Shown here piece after piece: positions 26,323-34,227 of a DNA stretch of 64,000 nt (within the stretch, counting starts at the first letter, position 1; the number at the start of each line of letters is the position of its first letter). A program made the translations under genes and the position numbers. The stretch lies in assembly GCA_963819635.1 (NCBI GenBank), contig CAWFWX010000005.1, forward strand, positions 806,001-870,000, read 5' to 3'. Below the pieces are notes generated by a model. The model did not search any database. It saw nothing but the letters and a program-made list of their open reading frames with translations, and was not told the origin of the DNA. This DNA comes from JACVRW01 sp963819635. Lineage in GTDB: Bacteria; Actinomycetota; Thermoleophilia; Solirubrobacterales; Thermoleophilaceae.

Positions 26323-28647
26323 CTAGCGGCCCAGCTCCACCGCAAGCTCGAAGGTGCCGCGGTTCTGAAGCGGGATCGGCGGCGGCAACGCGAGGCCCTG
26401 GACCTCCGGGCTCACCATCGCGCGCGGGTCGCGCCAGGCGCTGGGATCGGCGGAGCCGAAGCGGGTGGTCAGCGTCGCCGCGGCGTCCGCGGCGGCGCGC
26501 CGCAGGCCGTCCGCGTCGAGCGTGCGCAGCGCGTAGGTCTCACCGAGCGTCGACTCGACGAAGCCCTCCGCGCCGGGAGTGCCCAGGAGCCCGCGCGTGG
26601 CCGCGGTCGGCTCGCCGAGAGCCACGCGCTGGGCCGCGGCCTTGAAGGCCTCCCAGGTCGCGACGCCCGGCTCGACCGTGCCGTCCGCAGCCGTCCGGGT
26701 GTAGTCGCCGCCCCAGGACAGGAGCGTGTTCAGGACGTCCGCCGCGGGCCCTGTGGCACCGGTCGCGGCGCCCTGGAGCGCCGCCTGGGCCGTCGGGCGC
26801 TGCGTCGCGGTCCGGCTCATGCCCCGCACAACGTCGATCGTCGCGCGGTCGAATGACGACGGGTCTCCCGCCGCAGCCCGGACGAGGCCCTGCAGCATCG
26901 CGATGCGGTGATAGGGGCCGTTGAGGCGCTCGCGCGCCGGGCCGTCGCCGGAGGTCCAGCCCTTCGCGGGCACGTTGTTCCAGTTCACGAGCCAGTTGCG
27001 CCCGGGCGGGTCGATCACGTGCGGGTCGCGCGACCTCGGCAGGAGGCCGCGCCACTCGGCGCGCCCATCGCCCGGCATCGGCAGGCGCTCGTCCCAGTCC
27101 GGGTCGCGCAGCGGGTGGAGGCCCGGGTGCCAGTACCCGATGTGCCCGCGGTCATCTGCCGCGAGGATGTTCTCGTTCCAGGTCACCCTGCGGAGCGCTC
27201 GATCGGCCTCGCGGAGGTCACGCGCGCCGGCGAGCTCGGCGAGGCCCTCGAGCGTCTGGATCTCGCGGCCCCAGATTGCGTAGCGACGCGCGAACGCCCA
27301 CCTGCCCGCCCGTGCCTGCACGGGCCCCTGAACCGTTCGGCACAGCCGGCGGGTCGTGGACTTCATGGCGTCGCCCTCGCTGTACCTGAAGCGCTCCGTT
27401 CGGCAGCTCATCCTCCGGACGTGGCCGCGGAAGCGGTACCGCTCCGGGCCGGCGAGCCTGACGGCGAACAGGTCGTCCTCGTCGGAGAGCCCGCTGGTGA
27501 CGCCCCACGCCATGTGCGCGTTGTAGCCGTTCGAGTTCACCGGCACACCCGGTGCGGTGCCCGTATGGAGGCGCAGTCCCGGAGCCCTCAGGTCGAGCTC
27601 GACGAACGTGTTCGGCGCCTGATAGCCGAGCTGTGGGCCGTTGAAGAAGAACGTGTGACGGTCCGACGGCCGGCGGATCGCCCACATGAAGGACCCGTGC
27701 ACGCGGCCGAGGGCGACGTCGATCGCGTGGGCGGGGCGCTCCCTTCCCGTCGGCACACTCGCCGCGCGGGCGCTCGAGGCGCTCGGCAGAGGGAGCCCCT
27801 TCAGCCACTGGCGAGAGCGGGCGTAGGCCGCCGTGACCTGCCGCTTCGTGCGTCCCGGCTGCGACGGGAACGTGCCCGCGCTCGCGGGAATCGTGGTGAT
27901 CTCACCCGGCACGCTGAGCGGCAGCAGATCGGCGAACCGCTTGGGCCCGAGACCACGCAGAGCACGGACGTTGTCGAGCTCGTTGCCGTCTCCGCTGGGG
28001 ATCGTGCGTGCGAGCAGGACGCCGATGCGCACGGTGTCGAGGAGGCCCCAGCGCCGGAGCGGGATGTCGAGGACGCTGAACTCGCCCGGTAGGTCGGCCG
28101 GCGTGCGCTGCACGTGGGCGATCCACCTGTTCACCCCGGCCACGTAGGCGAGGGTGCGCTCGCGGAACGGCTTCGGCAGCCGCCTGAACTGCCGCCGCAG
28201 CTCGGAGTCCGTGTAGAAGTCTCGCCGCGCGACGATGTCGTCCTGGAGCGAGTCCTTGCCGAGGATCTCGGCCAGCCGCCCGGAGCCGCGCCGCTTGAAC
28301 AGCTCCATCTCGCCGAGCCGGTCCTGTGCGACCGCGTAGCCGGCGCCCCACCAGGCGGCCTCATCGGATCGCGCGCTGATCGCCGGAACGCCGAAGGCGT
28401 CGCGGCGGATCGTGACTCCTGCTCGGGGTCGCTCGGGCGCCGAGCCGCCGGGGCCGCCACCGAGCGGCTCGGGCTTGTACTCGAGCCGCTCGAAGAGCGG
28501 CAGCTGGTCGAAGACGTGCGGGTCGTTGAGGACGCCGCTCTGTCCCGGAGGCAGAATCGTGACCGCCCGGACGATGCGCGCCTGGGCTCCCGCCGGTACG
28601 AACAGCGCAGCGGTGACAACGATGACCAGAACGCGAGCGAGTCTCAT
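26323..28647 (-). CDS. penicillin acylase family protein (secreted N-terminal nucleophile amidase)
   Basis: A 774-residue precursor with a signal peptide (residues 1-23). The alpha-subunit part includes WWGAGYAVAQDRLGEMELFKRRGSG, the classic opening motif. The likely autoproteolytic site is HGSFMWAI near residue 319, where the Ser after Gly would be the beta-chain N-terminal nucleophile. Family members usually have Asn where this protein has Phe-Met, so the pocket is atypical. Later conserved parts (VTWNENILAADDRGHIGYWHPG, NWLVNWNNVPAKGW) are present. Substrates could be N-acyl-homoserine lactones, other N-acyl amines or beta-lactams; nothing here decides. The gene stands 51 bp downstream of the GH144-like gene on the same strand. 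Confidence 0.88.
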   Translation of the reverse strand: MRLARVLVIVVTAALFVPAGAQARIVRAVTILPPGQSGVLNDPHVFDQLPLFERLEYKPEPLGGGPGGSAPERPRAGVTIRRDAFGVPAISARSDEAAWWGAGYAVAQDRLGEMELFKRRGSGRLAEILGKDSLQDDIVARRDFYTDSELRRQFRRLPKPFRERTLAYVAGVNRWIAHVQRTPADLPGEFSVLDIPLRRWGLLDTVRIGVLLARTIPSGDGNELDNVRALRGLGPKRFADLLPLSVPGEITTIPASAGTFPSQPGRTKRQVTAAYARSRQWLKGLPLPSASSARAASVPTGRERPAHAIDVALGRVHGSFMWAIRRPSDRHTFFFNGPQLGYQAPNTFVELDLRAPGLRLHTGTAPGVPVNSNGYNAHMAWGVTSGLSDEDDLFAVRLAGPERYRFRGHVRRMSCRTERFRYSEGDAMKSTTRRLCRTVQGPVQARAGRWAFARRYAIWGREIQTLEGLAELAGARDLREADRALRRVTWNENILAADDRGHIGYWHPGLHPLRDPDWDERLPMPGDGRAEWRGLLPRSRDPHVIDPPGRNWLVNWNNVPAKGWTSGDGPARERLNGPYHRIAMLQGLVRAAAGDPSSFDRATIDVVRGMSRTATQRPTAQAALQGAATGATGPAADVLNTLLSWGGDYTRTAADGTVEPGVATWEAFKAAAQRVALGEPTAATRGLLGTPGAEGFVESTLGETYALRTLDADGLRRAAADAAATLTTRFGSADPSAWRDPRAMVSPEVQGLALPPPIPLQNRGTFELAVELGR

Positions 28648-28698
28648 GGCCGCGGAACACTATGGGGGCGGCCGCCTCCACGCCCGCTGGGCGCCCGC

Positions 28699-30141
28699 TC
28701 ACCGCGCGGTCGAGAAGCGCTCCACCCCGATGACCGGACGGAGCGCCTGCTCCAGGTCGCGGCCTGCGAAGGCCCTGCGGAGGACGTCGTCGCCGAGGGC
28801 GTTGCCAAGGGCGGCCATGATCATCCCCTGGTCGAGCGACAGGTACGCGTCGGAGACGCGCCCGCTCTCCACGTTCACGCTGTCGCGGAAGCCCCACTTC
28901 CCGTAGAGGCCCGGGAAGTCGCGCGCAAGCCGGCCGAGGTTCGCCGTCGCCTGGCTTGGCGCGTAGCGCAGGGCCAGGAAGGCGGCGTGGGGCGTGACCA
29001 CGCCGTTCCTATAGGCCGACTGCGGCGGATCGGGCTGTGCCGGACGGCCCGGACAGCCGGCGAACCCGTGGTCCACAAGGGTGGCGTCCTCATTCGACGG
29101 CATGCCCTCCGGATCCATGCCCGCGCCGTCGACGCCCCAGACCCCGTAGTCGCCCTCGGGCCTGTTCGCCGGGGAGAAGCCCCAGTAGCCGTAGCCGGCC
29201 TCGGTCATGCCATGGAAGATCTGCGCTCGGACCGTCAGGGGGTGGTTCTCGCCCCAGCTCTGCGGCGCCCACGCCTCCTCGGGCACGAACAGCGCCGGCA
29301 TGAGCGCCTCGAACATCGAGCCGCCCCACGACGGCACGAGCCGGGTACCGGCGTATGGGTACGCGCCCTCGAAGACGTCCACCCCGAAGTAGCGCCTCGA
29401 GCGGCCGAGCGGCCTGGTCTCCTGGAAGGAGTACTCGCAGGTGTCGGGGAAGGTGCGCCAGCGCCCGTAGTACTCCTTCCGCGGCAGCTGCCCGCGCCCG
29501 ATGCCGATGTAGTCCACGATGCGGCTCTCGGAGACCACCGTGTTGTAGCAACACGGCGCATCCGGCGGATCGGGTTGGAAGTGGAACAGCACCTGGTTCT
29601 TCTCCGGCACGTAGTAGAAGCCGAAGTCCATCGCCTCGTAGAGCGCCCGCGCTCGCCGCGCGAGCGGTCGCGGCGCCGAGCTCGCGACGATCTTGAGCCC
29701 GACCGCGAGCCACGCGTTGTCGACCGAGGACAGGATCGGATGGAACTTGTCCTGCGGGCGCGGCGGCCAGGAGGTGAGCTTCTCACCGGTCCGGTGGTCG
29801 TACCAGTTGTAGTACTGGCCGGTGTCCCGGTAGCGCTCCATGTGCTCGAGCGTCCGGACCGTGCGCGACAGCCGTGACACCAGCTCGCGCTCGGAAATGA
29901 AGCCGAGCCGCTCGGCGGCAACGGCGCTCCACATGTAGGCGCCGATGTTCGTGGTGGACGTCTGCACGCTCGTGCTGCCGTCGCTCTCGAGGATGTCCGC
30001 GGGAAGCCCGGAGGAGGGATCCGTCATGGCCGCCATGGAGGCCCACGTTCCGCGCGCGTAGTCGCGCAGCTCGGACGCGCTCGCCACCGGCGCCGGCACG
30101 AGCACGGCAAGGAGAGCCAGGGCGATCGACAGGCGCCTCAC
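28699..30141 (-). CDS. secreted glycoamylase-like protein (PF10091/GH144-like beta-1,2-glucanase candidate)
   Basis: A 480-residue exported protein with a signal peptide ending VASA. It has the (alpha/alpha)6 pattern of the glycoamylase-like family. SSVDNAWLAVGLK lies near residue 140, SWGGSMFEALMPAL near 275 and GYGYWGFSPANRPEG near 320. NGVVTPHAAFLAL lies near 385, followed by GKWGFRDSVN. Family members include GH144 endo-beta-1,2-glucanases and the matching domain of cyclic beta-1,2-glucan synthases. A GH3 beta-glucosidase is encoded divergently 73 bp away, so an exported endo/exo pair acting on one glucan is plausible (inference). Eight Cys residues suggest disulfides. Confidence 0.8.
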   Translation of the reverse strand: MRRLSIALALLAVLVPAPVASASELRDYARGTWASMAAMTDPSSGLPADILESDGSTSVQTSTTNIGAYMWSAVAAERLGFISERELVSRLSRTVRTLEHMERYRDTGQYYNWYDHRTGEKLTSWPPRPQDKFHPILSSVDNAWLAVGLKIVASSAPRPLARRARALYEAMDFGFYYVPEKNQVLFHFQPDPPDAPCCYNTVVSESRIVDYIGIGRGQLPRKEYYGRWRTFPDTCEYSFQETRPLGRSRRYFGVDVFEGAYPYAGTRLVPSWGGSMFEALMPALFVPEEAWAPQSWGENHPLTVRAQIFHGMTEAGYGYWGFSPANRPEGDYGVWGVDGAGMDPEGMPSNEDATLVDHGFAGCPGRPAQPDPPQSAYRNGVVTPHAAFLALRYAPSQATANLGRLARDFPGLYGKWGFRDSVNVESGRVSDAYLSLDQGMIMAALGNALGDDVLRRAFAGRDLEQALRPVIGVERFSTAR

Positions 30142-30214
30142 GCCATTGCGCTACCCGTGTCCGAGCGCCGGTGAACGGCGTTTGCCGGCCGCGGGTCTCG
30201 GGAAGGCGCGGAGC

Positions 30215-32590
30215 ATGACCCGCCGCGGCTCCATTCACGCTCTCCTCATCGCGATTCTGGTGCTGGGGGTGGTGGTGACGGGAGCGCTCGCGTCGGCCAA
30301 GGACACGACGCGCGACCGGCGCGCGCTGCGTGCCGTCCATCAGGGTCTGGACCGCTCCACCGAGCGCCGCATCGACTCGCTGATCAACCGCATGACGCTC
30401 GAGGAGAAGCTCGACCAGCTGACGCTCCTCTCCGACGGCCAGATGAAGGACCCCCTGCACCCGGACGAGGCGCAGAAGCCGATCGGCGCCGTCTTCTCAG
30501 AGACGGACCCGGTGGTGATCAACAAGTACCAGCACGACGCGGTCGAGAAGTCGCGGCTCCACATCCCGATCCTGTTCGCGTTCGACACGATCCACGGGTT
30601 CCGGACGATCTTCCCGATCCCGCTCGGCACAGCGAGCAGCTTCGACCCGGGCGTGGCCCAGACCGACCACCGGATCGGCGCGTTCGAATCCGCGGCCGTC
30701 GGCCTCAAGCAGATCTACAGCCCGATGGTCGACCTCTCGCACGAGCCGCGCTGGGGACGGATCTCCGAAGCGTCGGGCGAGGATCCCTACCTGAACTCGG
30801 TCATGGCGGCGGCGCGTGTGAAGGGCGCTCAGGGGAACGACTACAGCGCGCCGGACAAGGTGGCCACGAGCATCAAGCACTTCGCCGCCTACGGCGAGCC
30901 GGACGCGGGCCGCGACTACAACACGACCGATATGTCGCTCCAGCGGCTCTGGAACTTCTACCTGCCGCCCTTCAAGGCCGCCGTGGACGCCGGCGCCGAC
31001 ACGGCCATGTGCGCGTTCAACGCGCTGAACGGTGTCCCCGCGTGCGCGAACCGGTATCTCGAGACGCGCATCCTGAAGGAGCGCTGGGGCTTCGACGGCT
31101 TCATCGAGAGCGACTACACGGCCGTGGCCGAGCTGCGGCAGTGCCCCGGCGTCAAGCCGGCCGGCGGGCCCTGCGGCCACGGCGTGGCCGAGGACGGCAA
31201 GGAAGCCGCGATGAAGGCGCTCAACGCGGGCACGGACTCCGAGATGGTGTCAACGAACTACCGCGACTTCGGGGCACAGCTCGTGAAGAGCGGGCAGGTG
31301 TCGATGCGCCGCATCGACGACGCGGTGCGCCGCATCCTGCGCGTGAAGTTCCGCGCGGGGCTGTTCGAGAACCCGTACGTGGACGTGAGCCAGGCGCAGG
31401 CGAAGCAGCTGCTCCCGGCGAACCGCGCCGCGGCACGCACGGCGGCCGCGCGCTCGGTCGTCCTGCTGAAGAACGACGGCACCCCGCCTGTGTTGCCGCT
31501 GGACGCGGGCAAGTCAACGGCGGTCATCGGCCCGCTCGGCGACTCGAAGCACGACATGCTCGGGCCGTGGTGGGGCCGGGGCGACGACATGGACGCCGTC
31601 TCGCTGTTCGAGGGGATGCACGCGCAGAACCCGAACACCACCTACACACCGGGGTGCACGCTGAGCCACAACGAGCTCTACGACCCAGCGAACGAGTGCG
31701 CCTCGGAGGCTGGCTTCCCCGCGGCGGTGGCCGCCGCGAACGCCGCGCAGCAGGTCGTCATCGCCGTCGGCGAGACGCGCGAGATGAGCGGCGAGGCCGA
31801 GTCGCGCTCGATGCTCGACCTGCCCGGCAAGCAGGAGGAGCTGATCGAGGCGATCAAGGCGACGGGCAAGCCGTTCGCCGTCGTGCTCTTCAACGGGCGC
31901 CCGCTGGTGCTCGATGAGGTCGTGAACAACTCGCAGGCGATCCTCGAGGCGTGGTTCGGCGGCGTCGAGGCCGGCAACGGCGTGGCCGACGTCCTCTACG
32001 GCAAGGTCAACCCGGGCGGCAAGCTGCCGGTCAGCTTCCCGCGCAACGAGGGCCAGGTGCCGATCTTCTACAACCACAAGCCCACGGGTCGTCCGTGCGA
32101 TCCGAACTCGAGGTACAACTCGCGCCATCGCGACATCCTGAGCTGCTCGCCGCAGTTCGAGTTCGGCTACGGCCTCAGCTACACGACGTTCAAGATCTCG
32201 AACCTCAGGCTCAGCTCATCGACGATGGACGCGCGGCGCGGGAGCGTCACGGTCAAGGCGGACGTGACCAACACCGGAACGCGAGCCGGCGACGAGGTCG
32301 CCCAGCTCTACATCTGGGATCCGGTCGCGAGCATCTCGCAGCCGGTCAGGCGCCTGCGCGGGTTCGAGCGGGTGACTCTCACGCCGGGCCAGCCCCCGAA
32401 GACGGTGAGCTGGACGCTCGACCGCGACGACGTCGGCTTCTACGACAACCGCGGCCGCTTCGTGGTCGAGAACGGGCGGATCAACGTCTACGTGGGCAAC
32501 ACCTCGAGCCAGTCGGACAACAGCGCGTCCTTCAGGGTCACGGGCGGGAGCCGCGCCGACGTGAGCCAGAAGAGACGCACGCGCCGCTGA
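30215..32590 (+). CDS. bglX: secreted GH3 beta-glucosidase (BglX-like)
   Basis: A 791-residue exported glycosidase; the ATG at 30215 gives the leader (LLIAILVLGVVVTGALASA). The GH3 N-domain has LTLEEKLDQLTLLS, FAFDTIHGFRTIFPIP, EPRWGRISEASGEDPYL and IKHFAAYG. The nucleophile Asp is in GFIESDYTAV near residue 307 (Tyr replaces the more usual Trp). The C-domain follows (ARSVVLLKNDG, GKQEELIEAI) and a fibronectin III-like C-terminus (VTNTGTRAGDEVAQLYI). The layout matches BglX. Divergent from the glycoamylase-like gene. Confidence 0.93.
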   Translation: MTRRGSIHALLIAILVLGVVVTGALASAKDTTRDRRALRAVHQGLDRSTERRIDSLINRMTLEEKLDQLTLLSDGQMKDPLHPDEAQKPIGAVFSETDPVVINKYQHDAVEKSRLHIPILFAFDTIHGFRTIFPIPLGTASSFDPGVAQTDHRIGAFESAAVGLKQIYSPMVDLSHEPRWGRISEASGEDPYLNSVMAAARVKGAQGNDYSAPDKVATSIKHFAAYGEPDAGRDYNTTDMSLQRLWNFYLPPFKAAVDAGADTAMCAFNALNGVPACANRYLETRILKERWGFDGFIESDYTAVAELRQCPGVKPAGGPCGHGVAEDGKEAAMKALNAGTDSEMVSTNYRDFGAQLVKSGQVSMRRIDDAVRRILRVKFRAGLFENPYVDVSQAQAKQLLPANRAAARTAAARSVVLLKNDGTPPVLPLDAGKSTAVIGPLGDSKHDMLGPWWGRGDDMDAVSLFEGMHAQNPNTTYTPGCTLSHNELYDPANECASEAGFPAAVAAANAAQQVVIAVGETREMSGEAESRSMLDLPGKQEELIEAIKATGKPFAVVLFNGRPLVLDEVVNNSQAILEAWFGGVEAGNGVADVLYGKVNPGGKLPVSFPRNEGQVPIFYNHKPTGRPCDPNSRYNSRHRDILSCSPQFEFGYGLSYTTFKISNLRLSSSTMDARRGSVTVKADVTNTGTRAGDEVAQLYIWDPVASISQPVRRLRGFERVTLTPGQPPKTVSWTLDRDDVGFYDNRGRFVVENGRINVYVGNTSSQSDNSASFRVTGGSRADVSQKRRTRR

Positions 32591-32648
32591 CTGACCGCTA
32601 CCTGCTGCACGCTAATGATTGCGTCATGCATGTATCGTATGGCGCGCA

Positions 32649-33305
32649 GTGCAGCGCGAGGCCGATGACCGCTACGAGCCGCTCCCGGGCCTGCTCGAGC
32701 TGCCCGGGTTCATGTGGCGGCGCCTGCCGCCGGTCGCAAGGCTGGGCGTGGCGGGGCTCGCGGTCGCGGCCGTCGTGCTCGCGTTCGTGCTGGCCCCCGG
32801 GATTCAGCGCTCGAAGGAGGAGCACGCTCGCGCCGAGGCGGCGGAGTCCGCGCGGATCCAGCGCCAGATTCTCGCGGACACGCGACGCGAGCAGCGTCCG
32901 CGCTTGGGTCGCGGCGCGGCCGCCGGCGCGGACCTCGAGGCGCGGCACCAGCTCGTAGCGGCGGCCGTGGGCTCGATCAAGGCGGATGCCGGCGCGCGGG
33001 CGGCGGCAGGCGAGTTCACCGGCCCGATCCTGCGGGTGAGGTGCGGGCCGTATCCCCCCACCGCCGGGCGGGCGCCGGCCGACGCGGTCCCGTCGATGCG
33101 AGCCGGGCGCTACGCCTGCATCGCGATCACGAGCGACATCCCCGCGACCTCAGGCAACCGGCCCGGCGTGGTGGGGCACCCGTATCGCGCGCGAATCGAC
33201 TTCGCGAGCGGCCGCTACGCGTTCTGCAAGATCCACGGCCGCCCGGGTGAGCTGGCGGTGAACGCGCGGACGCCGGTGCCGGTTCCGCGCGTCTGCGGCG
33301 GCTGA
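32649..33305 (+). CDS. single-pass membrane protein of unknown function
   Basis: From the GTG at 32649 it is a 218-residue protein. A cytoplasmic N-terminus (about 30 residues) precedes one transmembrane helix (GVAGLAVAAVVLAFVLAPG). A charged coiled-coil-like stretch (KEEHARAEAAESARIQRQIL) and a soluble C-domain with four Cys (RVRCGPYPP, YACIAIT, AFCKIHG, RVCGG) follow. I recognise no family. The frame is open up to 32619, but the upstream residues are unlike a protein start. It is convergent with the MarR gene, and a half-site of the MarR palindrome lies just upstream of its start. Confidence 0.65.
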   Translation: MQREADDRYEPLPGLLELPGFMWRRLPPVARLGVAGLAVAAVVLAFVLAPGIQRSKEEHARAEAAESARIQRQILADTRREQRPRLGRGAAAGADLEARHQLVAAAVGSIKADAGARAAAGEFTGPILRVRCGPYPPTAGRAPADAVPSMRAGRYACIAITSDIPATSGNRPGVVGHPYRARIDFASGRYAFCKIHGRPGELAVNARTPVPVPRVCGG

Positions 33306-33313
33306 GCGGCGGT

Positions 33314-33853
33314 TCAGCCGCGCAGCCCGCGTGCGTCGATGCCGCGCGTGACCGGGCAGCGCCCGTCGTAGTGCCCGCAGGCGTGGACGTCGCAGAAACG
33401 GCACACGCGCCCCGCCGCCGCCACGTCCTCCGGGATCTGGCCGAGGAGCTTCTCGTTCAGCCGCGTCAGCTGCTCGCGCTCGGCGCGGGTGAGCGTTCCG
33501 AGGATGCCCTCGAGCTCGCTCTCGCGCCGTTCCAGGACTGCCTTCGCGCGCCGCTCGCCCTTGGGGGTGAGCCGGACCGACACGCGCCGGCCGTCCGGCC
33601 CCGGCCCGCGTCTGACGAGCCCGGCCGCCTCGAGCCGGTCGATCAGCCGGACGACCGCGGAGGGGGTGATGCCGAACGCAGCGGCGATCTCCTCGAGCGG
33701 CTTGTCCGCGAGGTACGTGGAGAGCGCGACGATGGCCTGCGGCGCCGAGCCGCTGAGCCCGAGCTCGTCCTCACCGGCTGCCCGGATGCGGTCCGACACG
33801 GCGAGCCCGACGCTGCCGAGCAGGTTGGCGTCGCGAGCGCCTGCATGACTCAT
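33314..33853 (-). CDS. MarR-family regulator with C-terminal cysteine cluster
   Basis: A 179-residue winged-helix regulator. The recognition region is LEEIAAAFGITPSAVVRLIDRLEAAGLVRR near residues 53-82, and the wing is GPDGRRVSVRLTPKG. The C-terminal tail, beyond the normal dimer helices, has CRFCDVHACGHYDGRC, four Cys with two His within 16 residues. Such a cluster could bind zinc or sense redox state; this is a known variant in some MarR proteins. A perfect palindrome overlaps the start codon, suggesting autorepression. Confidence 0.88.
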   Translation of the reverse strand: MSHAGARDANLLGSVGLAVSDRIRAAGEDELGLSGSAPQAIVALSTYLADKPLEEIAAAFGITPSAVVRLIDRLEAAGLVRRGPGPDGRRVSVRLTPKGERRAKAVLERRESELEGILGTLTRAEREQLTRLNEKLLGQIPEDVAAAGRVCRFCDVHACGHYDGRCPVTRGIDARGLRG

Positions 33854-33856
33854 GCA
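33842..33856. promoter_or_regulatory. palindrome at the MarR gene start, candidate autoregulatory operator
   Basis: TGCATGA-C-TCATGCA is a perfect 7-1-7 inverted repeat spanning the ATG at 33853-33851. MarR dimers bind palindromes of this size. The half TCATGCA recurs at 32627-32633, 16 bp upstream of the convergent membrane-protein start. Part of the palindrome is coding (M-S-H-A), so chance is possible. Confidence 0.45.
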
Positions 33857-33892
33857 TTCAAGCTACAGGAGGCGCGCGACGGCGGCGACGGG

Positions 33893-34096
33893 TTAGCCCA
33901 GCAGCCTGCCGGAGAGCTCCGCGCGCAGGACAGCGATCTCGGTGACGGCCGCGGCGACGTAGGCGTTGCGCGTCGCTGCGATCTCGTGGTCGAGGTCAGC
34001 CATGTACGCCGCGCTGTTGCCGAGCCCTTCGATCAGGGCCAGCGCGCGCTCTGCCTCGAGCTGCTGAAGGTGGGTGTGCATCTCGATAGCTGACAT
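33893..34096 (-). CDS. small hypothetical protein (67 aa)
   Basis: A 67-residue, mostly helical acidic protein starting MSAIEMHTHLQQLEAERALA and ending LRAELSGRLLG. Heptad-like spacing of Leu/Ala suggests a small helical hairpin. No family is recognised. It is 39 bp upstream of the MarR gene on the same strand and may be read with it. Confidence 0.55.
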   Translation of the reverse strand: MSAIEMHTHLQQLEAERALALIEGLGNSAAYMADLDHEIAATRNAYVAAAVTEIAVLRAELSGRLLG

Positions 34097-34227
34097 GACG
34101 CCATCATCCGCCTACGCGCGCGTGTAGTCATCGGGGAGGAACCCTGAACACCACCCTGAACTTAGGAGCCCTGACCCTGCCCCGCTCTGCCGCACAAGTT
34201 CCGGACTGGCGCGGGCGAACGGCGGCA

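Noticed and set aside
34101..34227. Possible tRNA or small RNA between the small hypothetical gene and the LtaS-like gene
   Set aside because: No cloverleaf, anticodon arm or T-loop sequence can be drawn.
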